Part shown: one piece after another, positions 1 to 6,456 of the stretch
Layout: each line of letters opens with the position of its first letter
Numbering within the stretch: the first letter of the stretch is position 1
Origin: Fidelibacterota bacterium
GTDB taxonomy: Bacteria; Fidelibacterota; UBA2242
DNA length: 7,887 bases
Direction of reading: 5' to 3'
NCBI GenBank assembly: GCA_003527965.1
Contig: DPVY01000205.1
Location: forward strand, 1 to 7,887
Position numbers and translations under genes: made by a program
The notes under the pieces: generated by a model
Told to the model about the DNA's origin: nothing
Database searches by the model: none
Seen by the model: only the letters and a program-made list of their open reading frames with translations

Positions 1-1707
1 GCCGCGGGCAATATTCCGGCAATAACGAATCGTTGTATTAACCGGAAAAAGCGGCGCCAAATAAAGCATTATCTCAACGATAGCCTCTTTCCCCTCCAGC
101 ATATACCGTCCGGCATCGCTCAGAGGAACCTGATCCGGCACTTTTACCATGTGCAGGAGGTTAACTTCGGCATTCTTGGCACTGCTTATTTTATACGTTG
201 TTTTGACAAGACTTAATGCATTATCCGGATTGGCGACGGGAACCAGGATACTATATTCGGGTTTAGCGTCGGCTAATGTAATTTTTTCATCCTCGAGAAT
301 TCTAATTTCATCATCCGTAGTCATGGCGTGTTTTTTTGAATAAACGTTATAGACAAGTATCCCAAGCAAAACCCACATAGGTCCGATAATAATAGCCGTC
401 CGACTGACAGAATGAAGATTTAATACCAGCAGTATTTGAAAAATAATCGCCAGAATTGGCAAAAACGGGAAAAAGGGCATCATGAATCCGTACTGTAGTT
501 CATCACTCATGTTGCGACGGATTTTAATAACACAAATATTAACGAGAAAAAAGAGAAACAGAAACATTATGCTGGCGCTGGCGGCAACATTCATTGTATT
601 CATAAAAACCGCCACAAAGATTACGATTGCACCGGTTCCCAAAAGGGCGACCCAGGGTGTTTTCCGTTTCGATGATATTTTTGCCATTACCGTCGGCAAC
701 ATATGGTCTCTGCCCAGAGCATAAGACGCTCTTGTTGCCGAAAAGATGGTTGCATTTAATGCCGAGGTAGACGCAAAAATGACCGCCAGGGTTAGAAGAA
801 AATTTGCATAGGGCATCAGATGAGCGATGGCTTCGCCAAATCCTCGTTCACCATAGCTGCCGATCCACTCCCAGACAGGAATATCAGCCTGCAATGTATT
901 TGCTTTAACTGCAACAACAGTGGCAAAGGCGACTCCCACATAGGTCAATGTTACAATAAACACCGAATAGATCATGGCTTTGGGGAGATTTTTTTTCGGA
1001 TCGACGGCTTCATCGCCGGCTTGAGCGATCACCTTGTACCCTTCAAATGCCACATACGTAAATCCCATGGTTACAAGCAATTTACCCCAGCCATTCGGCA
1101 TAAACGGGGTAAAATTCTGCAATCGGGCAGGATCTTTGGAAACTACTATAAATCCGGCAACACCGATCATAATCAGAAATAGTGTCTGACCAAGAGTAAT
1201 AATGGCGCCGATTCTGCCGGTTTCCGATGCGCCCCGATAATTGATATAAATAAACAGGCAGGCAATTAAAACAGCTGTGGCTTTTTCAACGATGATAAGC
1301 TGGGTTCCCGCAAGATTCAGAAGTCCCAGCACAATTAAATAACGAATAACATAAATTGCGAACGTAATCGCATAAGCGCTGCCGGCTACACTGGAGGCAA
1401 ACCACTCCATCCAACCGGCAACAAAACTTGTGCTTCGACCAAAACCGATTCGAGCAAAATTATACGCGCCGCCTGCCCTCGGAATTGCCGAACTTAATTC
1501 GGCGTAGCCCATTGCGGTAAAAATGGCAATCAGCCCATTTAATGCAAAGGTCAGTATTACACCGCCGGGTCCTGAATAGTGGATGGCGTTGCCGACGCCT
1601 AAAAAAACACCGGCGCCGATCATCATGCCAACGCCCATCATGGTGATCTGGAACAGTGATAATTCCCGCGACAGTTCAGAGGATATCTGTTTTTTATCGT
1701 CAGCCAT
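1..1707 (-). CDS. APC-family amino-acid permease with C-terminal UspA-like domain (3' end outside window)
   Basis: I translated the minus strand by hand from the ATG at 1707-1705 and found an open frame to base 1: 569 codons with no stop, so the C-terminus lies outside the window. The family is amino acid-polyamine-organocation permeases (LeuT fold, inner membrane, usually proton- or sodium-coupled uptake or exchange). Seen: the helix-1 glycine motif IGAGVF at residues 30-35, then YAELSSAIPRAGGAYNF at 68-84, and VAFEGYKVIAQAGDE at 219-233 followed by DPKKNLPKA, all classic APC signatures. About twelve hydrophobic segments end near residue 457. After a charged linker (458-484), residues 485 onward (ILVPV, then LLHMVKVP) look like the start of a UspA universal-stress domain; the nucleotide-binding glycine motif would lie beyond the edge. 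APC-UspA fusions are a known architecture. Its start overlaps the upstream small membrane gene by 8 nt, with AAAGAG as a modest ribosome site. Substrate cannot be told. Confidence 0.93.
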   Translation of the reverse strand, partial: MADDKKQISSELSRELSLFQITMMGVGMMIGAGVFLGVGNAIHYSGPGGVILTFALNGLIAIFTAMGYAELSSAIPRAGGAYNFARIGFGRSTSFVAGWMEWFASSVAGSAYAITFAIYVIRYLIVLGLLNLAGTQLIIVEKATAVLIACLFIYINYRGASETGRIGAIITLGQTLFLIMIGVAGFIVVSKDPARLQNFTPFMPNGWGKLLVTMGFTYVAFEGYKVIAQAGDEAVDPKKNLPKAMIYSVFIVTLTYVGVAFATVVAVKANTLQADIPVWEWIGSYGERGFGEAIAHLMPYANFLLTLAVIFASTSALNATIFSATRASYALGRDHMLPTVMAKISSKRKTPWVALLGTGAIVIFVAVFMNTMNVAASASIMFLFLFFLVNICVIKIRRNMSDELQYGFMMPFFPFLPILAIIFQILLVLNLHSVSRTAIIIGPMWVLLGILVYNVYSKKHAMTTDDEIRILEDEKITLADAKPEYSILVPVANPDNALSLVKTTYKISSAKNAEVNLLHMVKVPDQVPLSDAGRYMLEGKEAIVEIMLYLAPLFPVNTTIRYCRNIARG

Positions 1708-1852
1708 TGATCTCTTTCTTGATTTTGCGGGCAGTATCGGCGCCGCGCTTACCGATCTTGTTAATCAAATGCCGCGCCCATAATACCAGGTACGTTGATA
1801 CGCAAAGCACCATAATTAGTAATATTAATCCAATAACTGTATCCCTCATCAT
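1700..1852 (-). CDS. Small single-helix membrane protein coupled to the APC permease
   Basis: This is a 50-codon frame on the minus strand, from ATG at 1852 (or the adjacent ATG at 1849) to TGA at 1702-1700. The protein has a short N-terminus (MMRDT), one strongly hydrophobic helix at about residues 5-25, then a very basic tail (RHLINKIGKRGADTARKIKKE), which predicts the tail on the cytoplasmic side. The stop lies inside the permease start (ATGGCTGA, 8-nt overlap), the usual signature of translational coupling. A purine run GGGGAAAA lies directly ahead of the two ATGs and spaces better for the second. I do not recognise the family. Size, helix and coupling suggest a small accessory subunit or stabiliser of the permease, but that is inference. 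A plain spurious frame is less likely given the clean single-helix, basic-tail profile. Confidence 0.65.
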   Translation of the reverse strand: MMRDTVIGLILLIMVLCVSTYLVLWARHLINKIGKRGADTARKIKKEING

Positions 1853-1866
1853 TTTCCCCATTTATT

Positions 1867-1991
1867 TTCACCACTGAGTCACAGAGACTCGCAGAAATAA
1901 ATATTATCTTCTTTTGATTTTTTCGTTACCCGTATTCCATATTTCGATATATTCTATCATTCCGTTCATGTCTCTGAATCTCTGTGGCAAA
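1867..1991. repeat. 125-bp element with imperfect inverted ends (CACAGAGAC-type intergenic repeat)
   Basis: The left end (1867-1888, beginning TTCACCACTGAG) and the reverse complement of the right end (1970-1991, beginning TTTGCCACAGAG) agree at 16 of 22 positions, counted by hand. Each end is a degenerate run of the unit CACAGAGA; the left end also contains the perfect small hairpin GAGTC-ACAGA-GACTC at 1876-1890. From memory this resembles the 'CACTGAGACACAGAGA' class of intergenic repeats seen in many environmental genomes; I could not search for it. The interior is AT-rich with no coding signal. The right end lies inside the MauE-like gene and encodes its final residues. I saw no convincing target-site duplication. 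It fills most of the 113-bp gap between the two minus-strand gene pairs. Confidence 0.55.
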
Positions 1992-2400
1992 CCAGTAAAT
2001 ATATCCCCCCTGCCAGGATGAAGACATCCTCAATAACCCGTTTCCAGCTAACCAGAGAGCCTTCGGCATCGAGGGAAAAGCAGCCACATTCGATATTCAA
2101 ACCTCTAACAATAGCGCTTATGATTAAGATAATAAACACTGCTGTAATGCCGCTAAGCAGTAGCGCTGAAGACCCGACCCAAATTCCCAATAGCAGCGTC
2201 ACACCAATGAGCACTTCAATCCAGGGTACTGCCACGGCGCAGATATTAATCAGCTCCACCGGCAGTATTCTATAATTGTAGATCACTTCGGCGAATTTGG
2301 GAGGATCCAATATTTTATCTAACGACGCATATATAAATAAAAAGCCGAGGATTATCCGTACCGCTACGGCGAGAGCGGAATAGATTGTCATTTTTTTCAT
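1966..2400 (-). CDS. MauE/DoxX-like four-helix membrane protein
   Basis: This 144-residue inner-membrane protein has four hydrophobic segments at about 10-27, 51-73, 77-98 and 122-137. The stretch YASLDKILDPPKFAEVIYNY (24-43) and the ECGCF motif at 104-108 are typical of the MauE branch of the DoxX-like superfamily, named for the methylamine-utilisation factor thought to help disulfide formation or maturation of periplasmic enzymes. The paired cysteines of CGC are the likely redox pair. I place the start at 2400, not at the longer frame start 2451, because AAGGAG (2413-2408) sits 7 nt ahead and the ATGA overlap with the rhodanese stop is exactly 4 nt. The family fits a partner role with the rhodanese. 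The last residues (CHRDSET) are encoded by the right arm of the repeat element, so the natural C-terminus was probably altered. The exact physiological role is unknown. Confidence 0.85.
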   Translation of the reverse strand: MKKMTIYSALAVAVRIILGFLFIYASLDKILDPPKFAEVIYNYRILPVELINICAVAVPWIEVLIGVTLLLGIWVGSSALLLSGITAVFIILIISAIVRGLNIECGCFSLDAEGSLVSWKRVIEDVFILAGGIYLLVCHRDSET

Positions 2401-3011
2401 GGACGGTCTCCTTCCGTCAAAGGAAATCCGTTTTCCTGCCATTGTAACCATCCACCGACAAAAAAATAGACGTCGGAAAAGCCTAATTCATCGAGATAAA
2501 CAGCCATATCAATACTCTGGGAGCAAACCTCTCCATCACAGTAGGTTATAATTTTTTGATCTTTCGGCGTATTCGTCAGAATTGGAGCAGCATAATCGAA
2601 GGTTTCCATGGGGATTGATATAGCTCTCGGAATGTGCCCAAGTCTATATTTTTCATGAGTTCGGGTGTCAATAAAAAGCGTAATACCTTCAGTGTAATGT
2701 CTGTATGCCGATTTCAGATCAATTTCATCAGGAGCATGAACTTTGGTCTCAATAAATGATTTTTGCATTAATTTTCTTGGCTGAAAAATCGGGATTTTAT
2801 ATATATTGTCGCCGACAACAACCTGTCGATACGGTGTTATAAGTTTGATTCCCTTTGGAGAGATGCTATTGTAAATCAGGGCAAAGCCTATCGCAATCAG
2901 CATAAAAACAGTTGATCGATAAAGAACATTTAAGGAGAGACTGATATTTTTCATGGTAACACTCTGTAATGATGATAAAATACTTGCTATAATATATTTG
3001 ACTTTACGCAT
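2397..3011 (-). CDS. Membrane-anchored rhodanese-domain sulfurtransferase
   Basis: This 204-residue protein has an N-terminal hydrophobic anchor (about residues 33-48) preceded by basic residues, so the catalytic domain should face the periplasm. The single rhodanese domain (about 95-198) shows FIDTRTHEKYRLGHIPRA (113-130, the substrate-loop aspartate/arginine and the GHIP motif), the active-site loop CDGEVCS with the persulfide cysteine at 158 and a second cysteine at 163, and the closing VGGW at 185-188. Rhodaneses carry sulfur as a cysteine persulfide; the physiological donor and acceptor here are unknown. Pairing with a MauE/DoxX-like gene recurs in bacteria, to my knowledge, and the 4-nt overlap supports joint translation. 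The start is uncertain: the ATG at 3011 has no ribosome site, while the internal ATG at 2954 (Met20) has a weak GAG 7 nt upstream and leaves room for divergent promoters. Confidence 0.88.
   Translation of the reverse strand: MRKVKYIIASILSSLQSVTMKNISLSLNVLYRSTVFMLIAIGFALIYNSISPKGIKLITPYRQVVVGDNIYKIPIFQPRKLMQKSFIETKVHAPDEIDLKSAYRHYTEGITLFIDTRTHEKYRLGHIPRAISIPMETFDYAAPILTNTPKDQKIITYCDGEVCSQSIDMAVYLDELGFSDVYFFVGGWLQWQENGFPLTEGDRP
2408..2413 (-). promoter_or_regulatory. Ribosome binding site of the MauE-like gene
   Basis: The minus strand reads AAGGAG from 2413 to 2408, then 7 nt, then ATG at 2400. This is the strongest Shine-Dalgarno in the window and it decides the start at 2400 over the in-frame upstream start at 2451. 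It lies within the last codons of the rhodanese gene. Confidence 0.8.
2985..2993 (+). promoter_or_regulatory. Candidate extended -10 promoter for the TPAT operon
   Basis: The plus strand reads TGCTATAAT, a perfect sigma-70 extended -10 (TGn plus TATAAT). No good -35 is found 17 nt upstream, which an extended -10 can tolerate. Transcription would begin near 3000 and give a leader of about 55 nt before the ATG at 3055. It lies inside the rhodanese frame if that gene starts at 3011, but outside it if translation starts at 2954. A weaker second candidate, TGGTAAAAT, lies at 3031-3039. If the host uses a Bacteroidota-type sigma factor, these consensus calls would not apply. Confidence 0.4.
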
Positions 3012-3013
3012 AA

Positions 3014-3042
3014 AGGATATAAATTCTTTTTGGTAAAATCAA
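3014..3042 (-). promoter_or_regulatory. Weak candidate promoter for the rhodanese-MauE cassette
   Basis: On the minus strand TTGATT (3042-3037) is followed after 17 nt by TATCCT (3019-3014), each matching four of six positions of the sigma-70 boxes. The start of transcription would fall near 3007, just inside the longest rhodanese frame, which would favour translation from Met20 at 2954. This is a weak match in AT-rich DNA. Confidence 0.22.
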
Positions 3043-3054
3043 TTTGTTTTTAAC

Positions 3055-4554
3055 ATGAAAAGAATTCTAAAAAATATTGCCATTTTTACGCTAATCACAC
3101 TTTGCACCATCAATTTTTTAGACGGCTCCATACTGGACACCCCTGAAGCCAACCTTACCCAGGCTCAGAAAGAATGGTTATTAGACAACCGGCAAAATGC
3201 TAAAGAACTCTATATTGCAGAACTTGACACCACCAAACATAAAGAAGTTCACGCATATAATGCTGCTTTTCTCTGTTATGATGAGCATGATTATGCCCTC
3301 GCTAATAAATATTTGAATACGGCTTTAAGGGCAAATCCAAAATACAGACCGGCATTACTATTAAAAGCAACCATAGAATATGACCGACACAACTTAACAA
3401 ATTCCTTTAACTATTTACTTGATGCCATTAAATACCATCCTTTTCCAGAGATTCCATTTTTTCATTTTGGAAAATATCTATACGAACGGAAAAAGTACGG
3501 CGAGGCAATAAAATATCTGAAAAAGGCTATATCGATAAATAAATTATACACTTTCCCCTATCCAATTTTAGGCGATATTTATATCCAACTCGGTGAAAAT
3601 GATAAAGCCGTTAATATCCTCGAAAAAGGATTGAAATATTCTTTCGATGCTGAAATTATTTTTCAACTTGCGCGTGCATACAAGTTATCCGGACAAGTCG
3701 ATGATGGAAATAAATTATTTAGCTTTTTTATCTATCTTTATCCACAACATCCTTCCATAAATCAAGCTAAAAAATATCTTGCCGATCAAAACAAAAATTA
3801 TTTATACACAAATGGATTTGAGCCAATACCGGAACGTGGAGAATCTTCCCGCTTTTTCCCTATTGGAGAGAATCAGGTATACAGCGTTTACCTGGGAATT
3901 ATCAGAGTTGGCGAACTGAATACTGAGATTATTGAATCTCTGAATTATAATGGAAATGATGCCTATAAGGTCCGGTTTAGTCTGGATTCTAACCCGGCGC
4001 TTGAATTTGCAGCCACACTACATAGCGATTACATCTCGATTATCGATCAAAGAACTAAGCAGGTTTATCGGCATTTTCTGCATCTTCGGGAAAACAATAT
4101 TATTGCTGAAAAAGTATATGATTACCTGCGTGACGAAGGTAAATTTAAATGCAGAATCGTTCATGAGGACGGTCATATCGATGAAATGGAGAAATTTTTA
4201 CCTAAAAATGCCATTGACGGAACATCAATTCTGTTTTATTCGCGGCAGGTTGTTTTTGAACAACGCAGCGAGTTGATTTTAACGACGATAGATGAAAATT
4301 TTGTTATTACCGAAATTATATTTAATAATGTCAAAGAACCTATCACGGTTTGGGGAAACGAGGAAATGGGATTTTTAATCAGTGGCGAAAATCATTATAA
4401 AGGTATTGTGGGGCTTACCGGAAGGTTCCGGGGCTGGTTTCGAGATGATTCTACGTATATTCCGCTCGGTTCTGATTTTGAAATTTGGGTCGGTAGAATT
4501 AGTATTGTTATGGCTACTGAAGAGGAGCAGCGGCTACATAAATTTGCACGTTGA
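3055..4554 (+). CDS. Exported TPR protein with C-terminal DUF3108-like domain
   Basis: This 499-residue protein has a Sec-type signal (basic MKRILKN, hydrophobic core to about residue 22, likely cleavage near 24). Residues 63-232 hold about five tetratricopeptide repeats with the usual spacing, for example 131-164 (FGKYLYERKKYGEAIKYLKKA) and 165-198 (LGDIYIQLGENDKAVNILEK). From about 272 to 490 there is a beta-rich region that resembles DUF3108: QVYSVYLGIIRVGEL near the start, DGTSILFYSRQ at 388-398 matching the family's D-x-LS-x-LYYLR element, and RGWFRDDSTYIPLG near the end. DUF3108 has no assigned biochemical role that I know of. The protein is probably periplasmic; Cys17 does not sit in a proper lipobox. 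It is the first gene of the operon, 8 nt ahead of TatT, so a role with the TRAP transporter is inferred from position. There is no Shine-Dalgarno ahead of the ATG. Confidence 0.85.
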   Translation: MKRILKNIAIFTLITLCTINFLDGSILDTPEANLTQAQKEWLLDNRQNAKELYIAELDTTKHKEVHAYNAAFLCYDEHDYALANKYLNTALRANPKYRPALLLKATIEYDRHNLTNSFNYLLDAIKYHPFPEIPFFHFGKYLYERKKYGEAIKYLKKAISINKLYTFPYPILGDIYIQLGENDKAVNILEKGLKYSFDAEIIFQLARAYKLSGQVDDGNKLFSFFIYLYPQHPSINQAKKYLADQNKNYLYTNGFEPIPERGESSRFFPIGENQVYSVYLGIIRVGELNTEIIESLNYNGNDAYKVRFSLDSNPALEFAATLHSDYISIIDQRTKQVYRHFLHLRENNIIAEKVYDYLRDEGKFKCRIVHEDGHIDEMEKFLPKNAIDGTSILFYSRQVVFEQRSELILTTIDENFVITEIIFNNVKEPITVWGNEEMGFLISGENHYKGIVGLTGRFRGWFRDDSTYIPLGSDFEIWVGRISIVMATEEEQRLHKFAR

Positions 4555-4562
4555 TTAATATT

Positions 4563-5432
4563 ATGCTTAAGAAAATACCGGATACCCTTCATTTTTTATT
4601 GTTAGTCGCGCTTATGCTGCCCTCCTGTAGCCTGAATCGTCTGCTAATTAAAACCGCCGGCGGTTTTATGGAAAGCGGGGTTCAGGTTGTCTATCAGGAA
4701 GAGGACCTTGAAATTGCCGAACAGTTTCTGGCGAATAATCTTAAAATGGTTGAATTATTGCTTTCCAGGGATCCGGAAAATCCTAAATTGAACTTAATCG
4801 CAGCCCAGGGTTTTGGCGCCTTCGCAATGGCTTTCGTTGAAGATGAAAATCCTGAGAGAGCGGCGCGATTATATCAACGGGGACTGGCCTATTCTTTTCG
4901 TTCTTTGCCAAAGAGTAGGCGTTTCGGATCAACGACTAAACCATCGGAGCTGGAAGTATTGTTAAAAAAATATACAAAGAAAGATGTGCCGGCGCTCTTC
5001 TGGCTTGGGTATAATTGGGGCTCTTATGTTCTGCAACATTTAGATGATCCCAGAACCCTGGTGAATCTTTCAAAAGTCGAGATGATCATGCACTGTGTTA
5101 TGGAACTTGATGAAACCTATAATTTTGCGGGTGTACACCTGTTTTACGGTAGTTTTTACGCTGCCCGCCCTCCCATTCTAGGCGGTAATCCGGAAAAAGG
5201 TCGCCATCATTTTGAAAAAAATCTTGAGATAACGGATAATTCATTTTATTTGACAAAATATTTTCTGGCGCGCTACTATGCCGTGCAAATTCAGGATCGT
5301 GAATTATTTGATACCCTGCTTAATGAAATACTCGAATTAGATTTGGATACCTACCCTGATATCAAACTAATGAACGCTCTGGCAAAGAAAAAAGCCGAAA
5401 ATTTATTGCAAAATCAGGATTTGTATTGGTAA
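4563..5432 (+). CDS. tatT: TatT-type lipoprotein (TPR-protein-associated TRAP transporter T component)
   Basis: This 289-residue protein has a lipoprotein signal: MLKK, a hydrophobic stretch, then LPSC with the lipidated cysteine at 22. The mature part is all-helical with cryptic TPR-like repeats. Family marks include VPALFWLGYNWGSYVL (142-157), the MELDETYNFAGVHLFYGSFY run (180-199), PPILGGNPEKGRHHFEKNLE (203-222) and an alanine/lysine-rich final helix. In Treponema pallidum TatT (Tp0956) is a trimeric periplasmic lipoprotein that binds the solute-binding protein TatP (Tp0957). Finding it here directly ahead of a DctP-family gene fits that pairing. I chose ATG 4563 over the in-frame TTG at 4551, because the ATG gives a compact MLKK signal start. 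No Shine-Dalgarno is visible, and coupling to the upstream stop at 4554 is likely. The membrane that holds the lipoprotein cannot be decided. Confidence 0.9.
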   Translation: MLKKIPDTLHFLLLVALMLPSCSLNRLLIKTAGGFMESGVQVVYQEEDLEIAEQFLANNLKMVELLLSRDPENPKLNLIAAQGFGAFAMAFVEDENPERAARLYQRGLAYSFRSLPKSRRFGSTTKPSELEVLLKKYTKKDVPALFWLGYNWGSYVLQHLDDPRTLVNLSKVEMIMHCVMELDETYNFAGVHLFYGSFYAARPPILGGNPEKGRHHFEKNLEITDNSFYLTKYFLARYYAVQIQDRELFDTLLNEILELDLDTYPDIKLMNALAKKKAENLLQNQDLYW

Positions 5433-5440
5433 AATATATC

Positions 5441-5444
5441 GGAG
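5441..5444 (+). promoter_or_regulatory. Ribosome binding site of the solute-binding protein gene
   Basis: GGAG lies 4 nt ahead of the ATG at 5449, in the 16-nt gap after the TatT stop. The spacing is short, but it is the only clear Shine-Dalgarno in the plus-strand operon. This would suit the most heavily expressed component, the periplasmic binding protein. Confidence 0.6.
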
Positions 5445-5448
5445 ATTT

Positions 5449-6456
5449 ATGAAATACACTATTTATTCTATTTTGATTTCCGCACTTCTCGTACTTCCTC
5501 TCTCAGCTCAAAAGACCTATACCATAAAAATGGCGACCGTGGCACCCGAAGGCTCCAGCTGGATGAAAGAGATGCGTAATTTTGAAAAAGAGATCAAAGA
5601 ACTCACCAATGATCGAATTTCTTTTAAAGTGTACGCCAATGCCGTTCAGGGCGGAGAAAAAGACGTCCTCAGAAAAATGAAACTCGGTCAATTGGACAGC
5701 GGTACCTTTACTGGAGTCGGGCTTGGTGAAATTGTACCTGAAGTTCGGATTTTGGATCTCCCCTTTCTCTTCAGAAACAGCGCTGAAGTCGATTATGTCT
5801 ATACGAATCTCTTTGATGAATTCCAGCAACGCTTTATTGAAAAAGGCTTTTTTCTGGTAGGCTGGGCAGAAGTCGGATTTATTTACCTGTTCACAAATAC
5901 ACCGGTAAGCTGCGTTGCCGATTTCAAAGATGTTAAAATGTGGTTATGGAAGGGTGATCCACTGGCTAAGGCAGCCTTTGACGCCATGAATATTTCATCA
6001 ATCCCCTTAGATATAACCGATGTCCATACTTCCCTTCAAACCGGTTTGATTGACGGAGTATATATTTCTCCTTACGGAGTGTTAGCGCTGCAATGGTTTA
6101 CCAAAACCAGATATGTGCTTGATTATCCTTTGACGAATTCCGTCGGCGCCGTATTAATGACGACAAGGAAGCTTAATTCTCTGTCTGAAGATCTCCGTGA
6201 AATATTGATCGAAAAAACCAAAGAAAATATGCGCGAGATCGTTCTGACAAGCCGCAAAGAGAACCTTGAATCCCTAAAAGTTCTCCAGGAAGCCGGGCTT
6301 GAACTGGTGCCTGTTAAAAATCAGGCAGCTTTAGACGAAATTGACAATACAGGAAAAATAGTGCGCGAAAAATTAGTTGGAAAACTCTATTCGCAAGAAC
6401 TATTGGATAAAGTTTTGACGCTTTTGGAAGAATACCGATCAAATCATGGTTCATAA
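5449..6456 (+). CDS. TRAP transporter solute-binding protein, DctP family (TatP-like)
   Basis: This 335-residue protein has a Sec signal (MKYTIYSILISALLVLPLSA, likely cleaved before Gln21) and no lipobox, so it should be soluble in the periplasm. DctP-family marks are IKMATVAPEGSSWMKEM (26-42), GGEKDVLRKMKLGQLD (68-83), LDLPFLFRN at about 102-110, and SLQTGLIDGVYISPYG at about 195-210, corresponding to the usual ALQTGxVDG. Length is typical. The binding site is odd. Where most family members have K-x-R (the arginine that salt-bridges the carboxylate), this protein reads KMWLWKGDP, with Trp at 165 and a second Trp at 167. A simple dicarboxylate or sialate ligand is therefore unlikely. It is preceded by the TatT gene and overlaps the DctQ gene by 11 nt, so it is the P component of the TPAT. 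The ligand is unknown. Confidence 0.93.
   Translation: MKYTIYSILISALLVLPLSAQKTYTIKMATVAPEGSSWMKEMRNFEKEIKELTNDRISFKVYANAVQGGEKDVLRKMKLGQLDSGTFTGVGLGEIVPEVRILDLPFLFRNSAEVDYVYTNLFDEFQQRFIEKGFFLVGWAEVGFIYLFTNTPVSCVADFKDVKMWLWKGDPLAKAAFDAMNISSIPLDITDVHTSLQTGLIDGVYISPYGVLALQWFTKTRYVLDYPLTNSVGAVLMTTRKLNSLSEDLREILIEKTKENMREIVLTSRKENLESLKVLQEAGLELVPVKNQAALDEIDNTGKIVREKLVGKLYSQELLDKVLTLLEEYRSNHGS

Noticed and set aside
149..1877. Several plus-strand open frames of 64-120 codons
   Set aside because: They lie antisense to the continuous minus-strand APC permease and small membrane gene frames and have no family features or ribosome sites.
1876..1890. GAGTC-ACAGA-GACTC hairpin as a transcription terminator
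   Set aside because: The stem is only 5 bp and no T-run follows it on either strand; it is better explained as part of the repeat unit.
2018..2275. 85-codon plus-strand frame
   Set aside because: It is a shadow of the MauE-like gene on the opposite strand; its composition is an antisense artefact.
2401..2451. Longer MauE-like frame starting at 2451
   Set aside because: Its first 17 codons lie in the rhodanese coding sequence, and the strong AAGGAG site and 4-nt overlap point to 2400.
4551..4562. TTG at 4551 as the TatT start
   Set aside because: It adds only four residues, has no ribosome site and would overlap the upstream stop; the ATG at 4563 gives a normal lipoprotein signal start.
3950..4592. 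108-codon plus-strand and 65-codon minus-strand frames
   Set aside because: Both overlap the DUF3108-like part of the 499-residue protein or the start of TatT in other frames and show no domain of their own.
5503..5829. 108-codon minus-strand frame
   Set aside because: It is antisense to the DctP-family coding sequence.
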